This document shows positions 55,086 to 63,674 of a DNA stretch of 64,000 nucleotides, one piece after another. The notes under the pieces were generated by a model. The model saw nothing but the letters and a program-made list of their open reading frames with translations. It was not told the origin of the DNA and searched no databases. Positions within the stretch are counted from its first letter, which is position 1; each line of letters opens with the position of its first letter. The stretch comes from JAITVB01 sp031553805 (GTDB taxonomy: Bacteria > Bacteroidota > Bacteroidia > Bacteroidales > Rikenellaceae): NCBI GenBank assembly GCA_031553805.1, contig JAVBLC010000006.1:1-64000 (forward strand), in the 5' to 3' direction. Position numbers and translations under genes: made by a program.

Positions 55086-55610
55086 CTTTTTTTCGACCCC
55101 CCCAAGGATTTGGTTAAAATGCGGCAAATGGATCGATCGTTAGGCCGCGGGCCGGATGAAATCGTGATTTTTCTCAAATATTCTTCTCGTTGTTAAAGAA
55201 TACGGCTTCCTATTCGAGATGCAATATGCAGCTTCGTAAGAATCAGCCGGCTTATACTGTCGTCTATTCGGCCTCGGGCATGGCAAAGATCGGTGGTCGT
55301 TTTTTCTTTTCTTTCTTCTTTGGTTTCGAAAAATTTCGATTTTTGTAAAAAGAAGAAAAAATATATTTATATTTGTAGGTGAGCGAACTATTTCGCGGTA
55401 TCGCACACCGCAAAATGCGGAAGTAAGAACGGTTTCCCCATCGTTCCCCAAGTGTTTCTACTGCCCAAATCCCCATAAGCCTTGGTTAGTCTGTTCATTC
55501 CGGACTTGTTGTTTGAACGTGATTTTTGAAATAAATTTATACCCTTTCTCCAAAAAACAGCTACAAACCCCCAAACTTAATTGTGTTGAACCTTTGTAAA
55601 ATTGGGAAAC
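55086..55610. other. AT-rich intergenic region and long leader of the SUMF1/BNR gene
   Basis: I see no supportable gene in this stretch. It holds the promoter at 55341-55375, and then a leader of about 228 bases with short GC-rich complementary pieces (GCGGTATCGCACACCGC near 55395). The short open frames have poor composition and no ribosome-site context. Confidence 0.5.
55341..55375 (+). promoter_or_regulatory. promoter of the SUMF1-like/BNR fusion gene
   Basis: TTTTG at 55341-55345, 22 bases, then TATATTTG at 55368-55375 fit the Bacteroidetes -33/-7 pattern. Transcription from here would give an unusually long untranslated leader, which leaves room for regulation. Confidence 0.5.
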
Positions 55611-58118
55611 ATGGATCGATTTCTTAAAAATTCTTTAACTAGAGTGGTCGTAGCCACTTGTGTTGCGGCCTTGCTTCCTATGGGACAGGCCTTCTCTTCG
55701 TCCAATGCGCCGGTGCTACCGGCCGGTGACGCGCCTCAAAAAAACATCCGGTTTGTGCAAATTCCGTCGGGAACCTTTACGATAGGCGGCGGTGTGGAAG
55801 AGGTCGTGGCCGATGCCCTTCCGCGCCATGGAGTAACGCTGTCGAGCGCTTTTGAGATCTCTGTGGAACCAGTTGCTTATGAGGATTATAAGGTCTTCTG
55901 TGAAAAAACAAAGAAAGGAGCTGTCGAATTTGAAAACGACCGGGGATATGTCGTTGGTGTCAATTGGTATGACGCCAAGGCTTTTTGTGACTGGTTGAAT
56001 ACCTCTGAGGGTGCGGCGTATCTGAAGTCCGCCGGCGTTACCGGAAATTTCGTTTACCGGTTGCCTACAGAGGCGGAATGGGAATATTGCGCCCGCAGCG
56101 CAAAGCCTTTCGGTGTGGACCGTATGTGCGACCTCATGTTGCGCGAATGGTGCTGGGACTGGTACGCTCCCTACACCGACCGTGCGGTGACCGACCCGCA
56201 GGGCCCGCCGGAAGGGATGTACAAGGTGGTCCGCGGCGGTTACTTGGACGATCCGAACCGCTACAACGAATATCCCCTTGACCTGTGGCGCCGGGGTGCC
56301 CTGCCCCCCAATTACAAAAAGGATCCGACGGATAAATTTAACGATTTCGGACGCCACAACATCGGTTTTCGCCTGGTGCGGGCCAAGGCGCCGTTGGCTG
56401 CCAATAAGGCTTCTGCTGAGCAGGCCGCCGAAATAGCCGCTGCCAAGCCCTTGGCTACCCTGTTTGTCAAGCAGGAAAACAACCAGAGCAACACTCGGAT
56501 TTCCGGCTCGAGCGCAACTCCGTATTTCCACAAGCGTTATATCTTCACCACCCCGCCGGACAATGCCACCCACGAAGAGATCGTCTCGATGGGGCTCGAC
56601 CCGCTGTTCCGCCACCACCACCACTCGCCGGGCTTTACGGTTTGCCCGAACGGCGACTTGCTGGTGACCTATTACTCATCTTACCACGAATACGACGCCG
56701 AAGTGGGCCTGGTGACCATGCGCCTCCGCTACGGGACAGACGAATGGGATATGTCCAGTATTTTCATCAACCCGGTCGGTGTAAACGACCACGCGCCGCT
56801 GATCGCGACGACCCCTGACGGAACCATCTACCATTTCTGGGGCTGGGAACAACAATCCCGGTCTTATCCGTTCCAATTTATCTCCTCGAGCGACAACGGC
56901 GCTACTTGGGGGCCGGTCAATTTCCCTGTTTTCTCGAACGTGGCCGACCGCTTCGACCGTCAGCCCATCAATTCGGCTTTTCTGGCCAGGGACGGTTACT
57001 TTTATATGGCGGCCGACGGGAACTGCGGCACCGAATCGTGTTCCGTCCTTTGGCGCACGAAAGACATGAAAACCTGGGAAAATCCCAAAGGACGCACGGG
57101 CGGCCGCCACACTACGGTGGTTGAGCTGAAAGACGGCGGCCTGCTGGGGATGGGTGGCAAGAACTCGCAGATCAACGGCTTCATGCCCCAGTCGATTTCG
57201 CACGACCATGGCGACACATGGCAAGTTTCCCAATCGGTGTTTCCGGCTCTTGCCGGCGGGCAGCGGCCTTCGATCACCCGCCTGCAGAGCGGATTGTTGG
57301 TGATGTGCGGTGATTATCGGGGCAGCCGCGGGGCTACGCCTTATCCGGCCGATGAGCCTCGGGCTGGCATTTACGCCGCTTATTCCAGCGATGAGGGAGC
57401 TACCTGGACGTTCAAAACCATTCCCGGTTCGCAGCCCAACAAAAGCTCTGACAGAAGCTATCATACGGTGGGTTACAGCGCACTCCAGCAGTCTGAAGAC
57501 GGCATGATCCACCTCATCACATCACGAGTGAAGCCGTGTATCCACTTCTCCTTCAACGAGGCGTGGCTGCTCGATCCCGACGCCGATGCAGCACCCGCCA
57601 CCAGCTACGGCTGGCGTCCTGCCCGGACTGACGAAGCCACGCTGATGGCCAATACCGCCCGCCGGATCGATAAGGTTCAGACCTACAGCGAAAATTATCC
57701 GTCGAGCAAACAGGTGCAATACGAATATTCGGGTGGTACGGCCGATGACGGTCGCTTCCTGCTCCACGGCCCCGAACGTTGGTATTACCCTTCGGGTGTG
57801 ATGAAGATGGAGTGCAATTACGTCCTGGGCCAACGCTCCGGCCGCTATGCCTACTATACTGAAGCCGGCGCCCCTATCTGGGAGTGGGACTACAAGCCGG
57901 ACGGTCTGGCCGTGTACCGTACGTTCTATCCCGACGACTCCGGGAAACTCAAATCGGTGGCTGCCTTCCGCGACAACATCGCCCAGGGTTGCGCGCAGCT
58001 TTATTCACGCACAGGCGCATTGCTCAAGGAAACGTGGTATAAAGACGGACAAATCGGCCGGGTGACGGACCTCCGCACGGAAAAACCCGCGGTGATCGAA
58101 GAACTTTATGGGAAATAA
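55611..58118 (+). CDS. secreted fusion: SUMF1-like domain, BNR/sialidase-like propeller, YwqK-type repeats
   Basis: This 835-residue exported protein begins at the ATG at 55611 (a TTG lies 9 bases before). The signal peptide is about residues 1-30. Residues about 43-255 are a formylglycine-generating-enzyme-like (SUMF1) domain (FVQIPSGTFTIGGG, YRLPTEAEWEYCARS, VRGGYLDD, NIGFRLVR). The catalytic cysteine after the GG motif is not present, so it is probably not a sulfatase-modifying enzyme. Residues about 330-650 hold Asp-box repeats (SSSDNGATWGP, SHDHGDTWQ, SSDEGATW), as in sialidase-type propellers. Residues about 715-835 are YwqK/MORN-like (YYPSGVMKMECNYVLGQRSG). The ligand is unknown. Confidence 0.78.
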   Translation: MDRFLKNSLTRVVVATCVAALLPMGQAFSSSNAPVLPAGDAPQKNIRFVQIPSGTFTIGGGVEEVVADALPRHGVTLSSAFEISVEPVAYEDYKVFCEKTKKGAVEFENDRGYVVGVNWYDAKAFCDWLNTSEGAAYLKSAGVTGNFVYRLPTEAEWEYCARSAKPFGVDRMCDLMLREWCWDWYAPYTDRAVTDPQGPPEGMYKVVRGGYLDDPNRYNEYPLDLWRRGALPPNYKKDPTDKFNDFGRHNIGFRLVRAKAPLAANKASAEQAAEIAAAKPLATLFVKQENNQSNTRISGSSATPYFHKRYIFTTPPDNATHEEIVSMGLDPLFRHHHHSPGFTVCPNGDLLVTYYSSYHEYDAEVGLVTMRLRYGTDEWDMSSIFINPVGVNDHAPLIATTPDGTIYHFWGWEQQSRSYPFQFISSSDNGATWGPVNFPVFSNVADRFDRQPINSAFLARDGYFYMAADGNCGTESCSVLWRTKDMKTWENPKGRTGGRHTTVVELKDGGLLGMGGKNSQINGFMPQSISHDHGDTWQVSQSVFPALAGGQRPSITRLQSGLLVMCGDYRGSRGATPYPADEPRAGIYAAYSSDEGATWTFKTIPGSQPNKSSDRSYHTVGYSALQQSEDGMIHLITSRVKPCIHFSFNEAWLLDPDADAAPATSYGWRPARTDEATLMANTARRIDKVQTYSENYPSSKQVQYEYSGGTADDGRFLLHGPERWYYPSGVMKMECNYVLGQRSGRYAYYTEAGAPIWEWDYKPDGLAVYRTFYPDDSGKLKSVAAFRDNIAQGCAQLYSRTGALLKETWYKDGQIGRVTDLRTEKPAVIEELYGK

Positions 58119-58163
58119 GCCCTGAGGGGCGGCATCCGCCTGTTGGCGCATTTTGTATCCTCG

Positions 58164-58193
58164 AGGGGGTTGTGCGACGCACAGCCCCCTTTT
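58164..58193 (+). terminator. terminator of the SUMF1/BNR fusion gene
   Basis: A 12-bp stem with one G-T pair (58164-58175 with 58179-58190) and a 3-base loop is followed by TTTT, 46 bases after the stop. Confidence 0.85.
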
Positions 58194-58392
58194 ATTACCC
58201 TGCGCCCGATTCTGCCTCCTGGGCCGGGCTCTGTTGTCCTGTGCTGCTTCCCGGTTATTTATGGCTAGCGGTCAAAAAGGGATAGGGTGCCTTACAGAAA
58301 AATATATTTTGGATATTATTCGACTCGTTACCGGTAATGCGAGGCTCGACTCTTCGCATTACTTTTGTATTACAGGATAACGGAAAATTTCG

Positions 58393-58400
58393 TAAATTTG
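58393..58400 (+). promoter_or_regulatory. trpS -7 box
   Basis: TAAATTTG matches TAnnTTTG, 25 bases before the trpS ATG. A further TACTTTTG 33 bases upstream sits in a hairpin arm and could be a second promoter. Confidence 0.45.
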
Positions 58401-58425
58401 TCGGTCAAAAGAATCAAAAGCAACT

Positions 58426-59415
58426 ATGGAAACAGTTTTGAGCGGCATCCGGTCGACCGGTAACCTCCACCTGGGCAATTACTTCGGCGCCCTGAAGAAC
58501 TACGTCAAAATGCAGCACGAAAACCGCTGCTTCTTCTTCATCGCCGATTACCATTCGTTGACCACCCACCCCGATCCGGCGCAGCTTCACCCCAACGTTC
58601 ACAACGTGTTGGCCGAATACCTCGCCGCGGGCATCGATCCCGAAGTGGCGACGGTTTACATTCAGAGCGACCTGCCGCAGGTGGCCGAACTCTACCTGCT
58701 GCTCAATATGCACGCCTACATCGGCGAGTTGGAACGCACCGCCTCGTTCAAGGAGAAAGTGCGCAAACAGACCGAGAACGTCAACGCCGGCCTGCTGACC
58801 TACCCGGTGCTGATGGCGTCCGACATCCTGATCCACCGCGCCACGAAGGTGCCTGTCGGAAAGGACCAGGAGCAGCACCTGGAAATGACACGAAAATTTG
58901 CCCGCCGCTTCAATAATTTTTACGGCGTCGAATATTTTCCGGAAAGCGAACCGTATAACTTCGGGAACGAACTGGTAAAAATTCCCGGCCTCGACGGCAG
59001 CGGAAAAATGGGCAAGTCGGAAGGCAACGGCATTTTCCTGGTCGACGAAGACGACGTGATCCGCAAAAAAGTGATGAAAGCGGTGACCGACAGCGGCCCG
59101 ACGGTGCCCGATTCGCCCGTGACGGAAGGCGTGCAGAATATCTTTACGATCATGCAGGCGGTGTCGTCACCCGACACGTTGCAGTTCTTCAAGGAAAAAT
59201 ACGCCTCGTGCGAAATCCGCTACGGCGACCTGAAAAAGCAGCTGGCCGAAGACATCATCCAGGTGGTGGCCCCGATCCGTTCGCGCATCAAGGACATCTA
59301 TAATAATAAGGAGTACCTCCACCAGGTGACCCGTCGGGGTGCCGAGCGTGCGGCCGAAAGCGCCGACAAGACGATCGCCGAGGTACGCCAGATTATGGGC
59401 ATCAAACGCTTTTAA
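58426..59415 (+). CDS. trpS: tryptophan--tRNA ligase
   Basis: This 329-residue class I synthetase charges tRNA-Trp. The HIGH-type motif is STGNLHLGNYFGALK (about residues 7-21, as RSTGNLHLGN). The KMSKS-type motif is GSGKMGKSEGN. VGKDQEQHLEMTRKFARRFN is the typical tryptophan/AMP site region. The length is normal and there is no extension. The gene stands alone, with its own -7 box and a strong terminator shared with the converging phage module. No trp biosynthesis gene is near. Confidence 0.96.
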   Translation: METVLSGIRSTGNLHLGNYFGALKNYVKMQHENRCFFFIADYHSLTTHPDPAQLHPNVHNVLAEYLAAGIDPEVATVYIQSDLPQVAELYLLLNMHAYIGELERTASFKEKVRKQTENVNAGLLTYPVLMASDILIHRATKVPVGKDQEQHLEMTRKFARRFNNFYGVEYFPESEPYNFGNELVKIPGLDGSGKMGKSEGNGIFLVDEDDVIRKKVMKAVTDSGPTVPDSPVTEGVQNIFTIMQAVSSPDTLQFFKEKYASCEIRYGDLKKQLAEDIIQVVAPIRSRIKDIYNNKEYLHQVTRRGAERAAESADKTIAEVRQIMGIKRF

Positions 59416-59432
59416 CAACGACTGAAAATAAG

Positions 59433-59472
59433 AAAGCGGGGCTACACTTCAACGTGTAGCCCCGCTTTTTTT
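59433..59472. terminator. trpS terminator, shared with the converging phage module
   Basis: AGCGGGGCTACAC (59435-59447) pairs with GTGTAGCCCCGCT (59454-59466) and is followed by a T7 run; A residues on the other side allow use on the minus strand too. It lies between the trpS stop and the lysozyme-like gene stop (8 bases away). Confidence 0.9.
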
Positions 59473-59480
59473 GCGTAAGA

Positions 59481-59900
59481 TCATTTCTCGGCCGTCGCCG
59501 TCCCCACAAAAAGGTCCCAGCCGGCGCGCACGTCGGCTTCGACGGCTTCGATGCCGTTTTCGACCCGGCTCATCGCCGCCACGAGCGGGATCATCACCGA
59601 CCCGTCGAGGGTGCTGATGATGCGCCCGGGGTCGATCCCGGCCCGGACGCTGACGGCCTTTTCGTAGGCCGGAGTGTTGTTTTCCACCGGCGGCGCGTAG
59701 CGGGCGATCATTCCGCGAAGCGTCCGCAACCGGTGCTTTACCTCGTAGGTCCGCAACAGGACGAACATCGCCCGATAACCCCAGACAATGGTTTTGAATT
59801 GCTTGAACGCCGGATCGGTCGAGGGCGTCACCTCGCCAAGGTAACGCACGCCTGATTGCCGGATATTTCCGGGATTGTTATTGCGTAATCCCCTGCTCAT
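59481..59900 (-). CDS. phage lysozyme-like structural protein
   Basis: This 139-residue protein begins MSRGLRNNNPGNIRQSGVRY. The NNNPGNIR start followed by FKQFKTIVWGYRAMFVLLRTY is a pattern seen in phage virion-associated or lysis muramidase-type proteins of Bacteroidetes and proteobacterial phages. It probably cuts or binds peptidoglycan. There is no signal peptide; the spanin-like gene before it overlaps its start by 4 bases (ATGA), which suggests a lysis cassette. The longer frame upstream of the ATG at 59900 is the other gene's sequence in another frame. Confidence 0.75.
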   Translation of the reverse strand: MSRGLRNNNPGNIRQSGVRYLGEVTPSTDPAFKQFKTIVWGYRAMFVLLRTYEVKHRLRTLRGMIARYAPPVENNTPAYEKAVSVRAGIDPGRIISTLDGSVMIPLVAAMSRVENGIEAVEADVRAGWDLFVGTATAEK

Positions 59901-60268
59901 GCGCTTTTCGGTTTGCGGGTGCTTTTCGGCTTTTCGGCCGGAGCGTCGGTCTTCATGTCGGCGATCACAGGGCAAACGGCCCGGTGTTCGCACTTCGTAG
60001 CGCGCGAAATAGCGATTTTCAGCATCGTCCGCTCCTCGCGGGCCACGGCGATCTCGTCCCGCACCTCGCGTAACTCTTCGCGCAACTTATCGATCTCGTC
60101 ATAGAGTTTTCGCTTGTCTTCGAGCGCATCGTCGAGCAGGGCCTTGTATTGCCGGGCGACTTCGATTCGGTCGGCTTCTTTCTTCTGTCGGTTGCGGTGG
60201 GCGTTGGCAAACCATCCCGCAAACCCGGTCGCCAGCGGGGCGAGCAGATACGAAAAAAAGTGTTCCAT
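59897..60268 (-). CDS. phage membrane/coiled-coil protein (holin- or spanin-like)
   Basis: This 123-residue protein has one N-terminal membrane helix (FFSYLLAPLATGFAGWFA), then a long charged coiled coil (about residues 30-85, KRKLYDEIDKLREELREVRD), two cysteines in a CEHRAVCP segment and a Lys/Pro-rich tail. Proteins of this layout often precede the lysozyme gene in phages of Bacteroidetes and act as holin or inner spanin. The ATG at 60268 is preferred; a GTG at 60277 overlaps the previous stop. The function is inferred from layout and position. Confidence 0.6.
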   Translation of the reverse strand: MEHFFSYLLAPLATGFAGWFANAHRNRQKKEADRIEVARQYKALLDDALEDKRKLYDEIDKLREELREVRDEIAVAREERTMLKIAISRATKCEHRAVCPVIADMKTDAPAEKPKSTRKPKSA

Positions 60269-60273
60269 CGCCG

Positions 60274-60735
60274 TCACAGGATGATGCCCCCGTTGAAGAT
60301 CCGCTGGCGCAACCGCTCGTCGGGGCTGTATTCCAGAAAGGTTTCCGGCGAGGCCTCGACGTGTTCGATCGCCTTACGCAACAACGCATTGCCCACTTCG
60401 AGCGCTTCGCGGCGCAACAGGGCCACCTGGCGGTCCGAAGCCGAATCGCTTTGGGCGGTGCGGTTGCGCACGATACCGGCATTACCCGCTTTCAGATGCA
60501 GGTCCGGCAGCAGGCTGTATTTCACGAAATGGGCCAGCGCCGGTTTTATGAAATTCTGTAAGAACTCATGGTAGCGTGCGTCAAGGCAGACAAAATACAG
60601 CCCCCCGAGTGCCGGTGCAATAAATTTGGCCTGTGCGGCTTCAATCTTAAAATCGTTGACCACGCGGTCGTCGATCTGGTCTTGGGGGCCGAAGGCGAGG
60701 GCGATCACCTCGCGTGCAGAAATCAACAGGTTCAT
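60274..60735 (-). CDS. DUF6712-like phage protein
   Basis: This 153-residue protein begins MNLLISAREVIALAFGPQDQ and is mostly helical, with YHEFLQNFIKPALAHFVKYSL in the middle and a helical C-terminal RREALEVGNALLRKAIEHVE. This matches, from memory, the DUF6712 family of phage proteins that often follow the portal and capsid genes in Bacteroides phages and may be head-tail adaptors. It overlaps the portal stop by 4 bases and ends 5 bases before the spanin-like start. Confidence 0.6.
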   Translation of the reverse strand: MNLLISAREVIALAFGPQDQIDDRVVNDFKIEAAQAKFIAPALGGLYFVCLDARYHEFLQNFIKPALAHFVKYSLLPDLHLKAGNAGIVRNRTAQSDSASDRQVALLRREALEVGNALLRKAIEHVEASPETFLEYSPDERLRQRIFNGGIIL

Positions 60736-61973
60736 AATGCGGACAATTTTGAGAGATTACCGATATAATGCTGCTGTGCCGGGTCGGCCGGGTCGTAGTC
60801 GAGGCCGTCGGCTTTGCGTGCTTCCCACACTTTCATGTAGGCGGGTTTGACGCTCGCCGGGGGGCGGTTGACGATTTCGAGCGACGTCGTGTCGACGCCG
60901 AAAAGGTGTTCGATCACCCCCTTGATCGGGTCGAGCAACTGGCCCTGTGCGGCGAGGATCACCGTGTTGAGCGCAATTTCATATTCGTGCAGGATGCGTT
61001 CGGCCGAAAACCCGGCGGCATAGTCCAACCCGCTCAGCGACCGGAACCACGAGTGGGCGACCACAATGTCCGAAGCGGCTTGGCTGTGGAGGTCTTTCCA
61101 ATCGCCTTCGTGGGTGGTCGAGATTGGGATGAATTTCGAGCTTTCGCCTTCGCTCATCCCCTTGACCAGAAACATTACCTGGCCCGGGTTGCCGGCAAAA
61201 CGGGCTTCGGCGCTGCGCAGGATCTGTTCGGCTTCGCGGTCGTTGTCGATCTCGGCGTCGAGCATCATGATGCCCGAGAGCTGGAATGAATTGTCGAGCC
61301 GGCTGATGTTCCACCGGTCGGTCTTATACATGATGGCCGAGGCGTTGATGCCCGACAGGTAGGCTGGCACACCGTAATTCTCGAACATCGGTTCGTAATC
61401 CTTATAGTGGATCACGGCCCGCAGGGTGCCGTCGGCCGCCTTTTCGAAATTGGGGTAAAGCGGCAGGCGCCGGGCCTTATCGGGGTCGAAAGCCATCCAG
61501 TCGTGGTGCAGGATTACGTGCTGTTTCTCCTTGGCCAGCCGACAACGGGTGGCGTCCTGGTGGAACAAGGCGAGAAACGAATGGTTCTCGTCGGTGACGA
61601 TCTCCAGAAAAGCGTTGCCCATCAAGCATTTATCAAAAGCGAGTTTGGCGATCACTTCGCGCAGTGTTTCGCCGGTGCCGTTGGCCGGTTCGATCAAAGC
61701 GGCCAGCCGCACGTTGTCGCGGTCGAAAGCGATCCCCTTGCCCGCAATGTAATCGGCCTTGTCGTTGACAATGCGGCGGTGGATGGTCGACCGGCGCGAG
61801 AGGAGCGAGAGGGCGTAGGGAAACAAATTGTCGTCGCCCCATCGCCAGTATTGTGTGTTTTCGGCCGCCGCCGCCCCGATGGTGACAAAGGGGTCGATCC
61901 GGTTGCGGGTCACGGCAAATGAACGCTGTCGCCCGGCCGGAGCCGTCTGTAAAGTATTTTTCGGATGTGTCAT
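60732..61973 (-). CDS. phage portal protein
   Basis: This 413-residue protein resembles portal proteins of tailed phages: WRWGDDNLFPYALSLLSRRS, then STIHRRIVNDKADYIAGKGI, TGETLREVIAKLAFDKCLMG and IMYKTDRWNISRLDNSFQLS. Helical segments in the C-terminal half (AHSWFRSLSGLDYAAGFSAE, ALNTVILAAQGQLLDPIKGV) match the crown/stem order of the PBSX-type group. It forms the ring through which DNA enters the capsid. The ATG at 61973 is used rather than an upstream TTG. A terminator lies just before it, so it may have its own promoter. Confidence 0.75.
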   Translation of the reverse strand: MTHPKNTLQTAPAGRQRSFAVTRNRIDPFVTIGAAAAENTQYWRWGDDNLFPYALSLLSRRSTIHRRIVNDKADYIAGKGIAFDRDNVRLAALIEPANGTGETLREVIAKLAFDKCLMGNAFLEIVTDENHSFLALFHQDATRCRLAKEKQHVILHHDWMAFDPDKARRLPLYPNFEKAADGTLRAVIHYKDYEPMFENYGVPAYLSGINASAIMYKTDRWNISRLDNSFQLSGIMMLDAEIDNDREAEQILRSAEARFAGNPGQVMFLVKGMSEGESSKFIPISTTHEGDWKDLHSQAASDIVVAHSWFRSLSGLDYAAGFSAERILHEYEIALNTVILAAQGQLLDPIKGVIEHLFGVDTTSLEIVNRPPASVKPAYMKVWEARKADGLDYDPADPAQQHYIGNLSKLSAL

Positions 61974-62003
61974 TTGTGCTGTAATCAATAAAATGACGTT
62001 AAC

Positions 62004-62035
62004 TAAAAAGGGCAGGGGGCAACCGCCCCCTGCCC
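62004..62035 (-). terminator. terminator inside the phage module
   Basis: On the minus strand GGGCAGGGGGC pairs with GCCCCCTGCCC (11 bp, 4-base loop), followed by five U residues. It lies between the unknown gene at 62112 and the portal gene, so the capsid genes may be expressed separately from the portal-lysis part. Confidence 0.8.
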
Positions 62036-62111
62036 GGCCTGGATTTTTCGATTTGCCCTTTGAGGAAAACCTCCTTTGAGACGAACTTCTCAGGAGGGAA
62101 ATTGAGGACGC

Positions 62112-62627
62112 CTATCCGAGATCCCCTGTAAAGATTCTTGCCGGGGCGGTGTCGCACGATTCAAGCGCAAGGCCTACCGTGCCCGGGTCGGTCTGTTTGG
62201 TGCCTGTCGAGGCGTCGGATGCGGCGAGGCGCAGCGGCCGTTCGCCGGCCATCTCGCGGGAGTAGCCGACCAGCAGTGTGTCGTTGTTTTCGGTGGTGAC
62301 GAGCGCGACGAGTCCGCATAAAGATGCGGTGGCGATTTCGCAAAGGGCCTCTCGGGCGTCGGCGTCTAATTTGTCGAGGGAAAAACGCAAGGAGTGGGTA
62401 ACGATCCGCACCCCGTTGTCCAGGTTCGTCGTCTCGCGGTAGGTCGCCTGCTCCTCGCCGAAAGAATACGTAGCGGGACTTTTTCCGGATGCGAGGGTGA
62501 TGCCCGTGTAAGCATCGCAGGATTCGTCATAGGCCACGGCGGTGATATCGTTTCGTTCCGCCAGCCGGATGGATTTCACCCCGCCGCTCCGCTTCCCGCA
62601 AAGATGCATATAACCGGTTAGAGACAT
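62112..62627 (-). CDS. hypothetical phage protein
   Basis: This 171-residue protein begins MSLTGYMHLCGKRSGGVKSI. It is beta-rich and acidic, with no signal peptide or membrane helix. Its place directly after the major capsid gene suggests a head-completion, decoration or tail-tube protein, but I know no family. The segment VRIVTHSLRFSLDKLDADAR is followed by a hydrophobic stretch (LCEIATASLCGLVALVTTEN). It is followed by the terminator at 62004-62035, so capsid and this gene form the end of one transcript. Confidence 0.55.
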   Translation of the reverse strand: MSLTGYMHLCGKRSGGVKSIRLAERNDITAVAYDESCDAYTGITLASGKSPATYSFGEEQATYRETTNLDNGVRIVTHSLRFSLDKLDADAREALCEIATASLCGLVALVTTENNDTLLVGYSREMAGERPLRLAASDASTGTKQTDPGTVGLALESCDTAPARIFTGDLG

Positions 62628-62677
62628 GTTTTTTGAGTTTTGAGTTACGAATTAGGAGTTTTGAGTTCGAGCGCAGT

Positions 62678-63664
62678 TTACTGCGGGGTACTGAACGAGG
62701 CTACGATCAATTCCGGCAGAAGGTAGTCGCAACCGGCCATAAACACAGCACGTTGGCGGTTTTCCATTTCGTCCGGGTTGTACCACATCCGCACCTCCAT
62801 CCCCGGGAAGTCGTTGGTGTTGACCGCCAGGGCCAGGTTGTGCTTTTCGGTCAGCAGGGCGAACGACTTGGGCATACCGGCCAGGCCGTCGAGATAGCCT
62901 GTCACCTGAACGTCCACCACAGGAATCCCCTTGTAGAAAATGTCCTTGCGGCCATTCTGCTTGGCGAGGTAGGCGCTCTCCACGGTGATGCTGTCGAGCG
63001 ACTCTTCGTAATTGTTGAAAATGTCCGAGGTGACGAGCCAAACCAGTTCGCCCTGGTTCTTGAACTGACGCAACACCTCGGGAGCGGTTTCCCACATATT
63101 CTTGAAAAGGCCTTCGGCGGCGTCGGCCGTACCCATCGCGGGCATCGTCACTTTTTTGAGCTCCGAACCCGGGGCGTCGGCGTCGGTGATGATGCGTTTC
63201 AACAGGCCGTCGAAGGTGTTGAGGCCGTCGACACGCGAGCTGTCGCCAACCCACATCGTGGCGCGGATCGACTCAGCGATAGCTTCCTTGAACAGGGCGG
63301 TTTCGGCTACCTCCAAGGCGCTGCCGGTCAGGTCGTCGAGGTTTACTTCAGGGCTGCCGGCCATTTCCTCGTAGACCATCTGGAAATAGTCCTCGGCCGA
63401 GAAACCGAGCTCGGCTTTCACCTTGAAGAGTTCGATCTTTTTCTGGAATTTCTGGGCTGGATCGCCGCCCGCCCAGCCTTTGCCGTAGCGCTTGAGCACA
63501 TCGGCGGCACGCTTCCAGAACTGAAGGGTGGTGGGCACCGGCATATTGTAGAGCACGCGGATGCCGAGGTTTGTCGCGTCGGGGCCGCTCAACAGCGGAC
63601 GGAAAAAGATGGTGTCGAGCTCTTTGCCTGCGTAGGTTTTCGGATTTTCGATCAGTTTTGACAT
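62678..63664 (-). CDS. phage major capsid protein
   Basis: This 328-residue protein has the general order of an HK97-fold capsid protein. It begins MSKLIENPKTYAGKELDTIF, with a helix-rich front, a central region (LFKEAIAESIRATMWVGDSS), a loop and then LVWLVTSDIFNNYEESLDSI and RKDIFYKGIPVVDVQ. It ends with MWYNPDEMENRQRAVFMAG. I recognise it as a typical Bacteroidetes phage major capsid by these features, not by database match. It has no evident N-terminal delta domain, so a separate scaffold is likely; the partial gene upstream could serve that role. Confidence 0.72.
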   Translation of the reverse strand: MSKLIENPKTYAGKELDTIFFRPLLSGPDATNLGIRVLYNMPVPTTLQFWKRAADVLKRYGKGWAGGDPAQKFQKKIELFKVKAELGFSAEDYFQMVYEEMAGSPEVNLDDLTGSALEVAETALFKEAIAESIRATMWVGDSSRVDGLNTFDGLLKRIITDADAPGSELKKVTMPAMGTADAAEGLFKNMWETAPEVLRQFKNQGELVWLVTSDIFNNYEESLDSITVESAYLAKQNGRKDIFYKGIPVVDVQVTGYLDGLAGMPKSFALLTEKHNLALAVNTNDFPGMEVRMWYNPDEMENRQRAVFMAGCDYLLPELIVASFSTPQ

Positions 63665-63674
63665 AAGTGTTCGG

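Larger units (their letters stand above)
58119..58425. other. intergenic region before trpS
   Basis: It holds the terminator of the upstream gene, a second hairpin (GTAATGCGA at 58334-58342 with TCGCATTAC at 58354-58362, extended by two pairs) that runs into TACTTTTG (58360-58367), and the trpS -7 box at 58393-58400. No gene is seen. Confidence 0.5.

Noticed and set aside
55140..55476. Short open frames of 70-103 codons upstream of the SUMF1/BNR gene on the minus strand
   Set aside because: They run through the promoter and low-complexity A+T-rich DNA, have Lys/Phe-rich odd composition and no motif.
58426..59415. T-box or trp-leader peptide control of trpS
   Set aside because: I found no T-box sequence, and no short Trp-rich leader frame in 58194-58425.
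62636..62670. TTTTGAGTT / ACGAATTAG short repeats between the capsid and the next gene, similar to TTCTAATTCGTAATTA at 29597
   Set aside because: These are short A+T-rich spacer motifs that I have seen widely in Bacteroidetes; two copies do not support a specific function.
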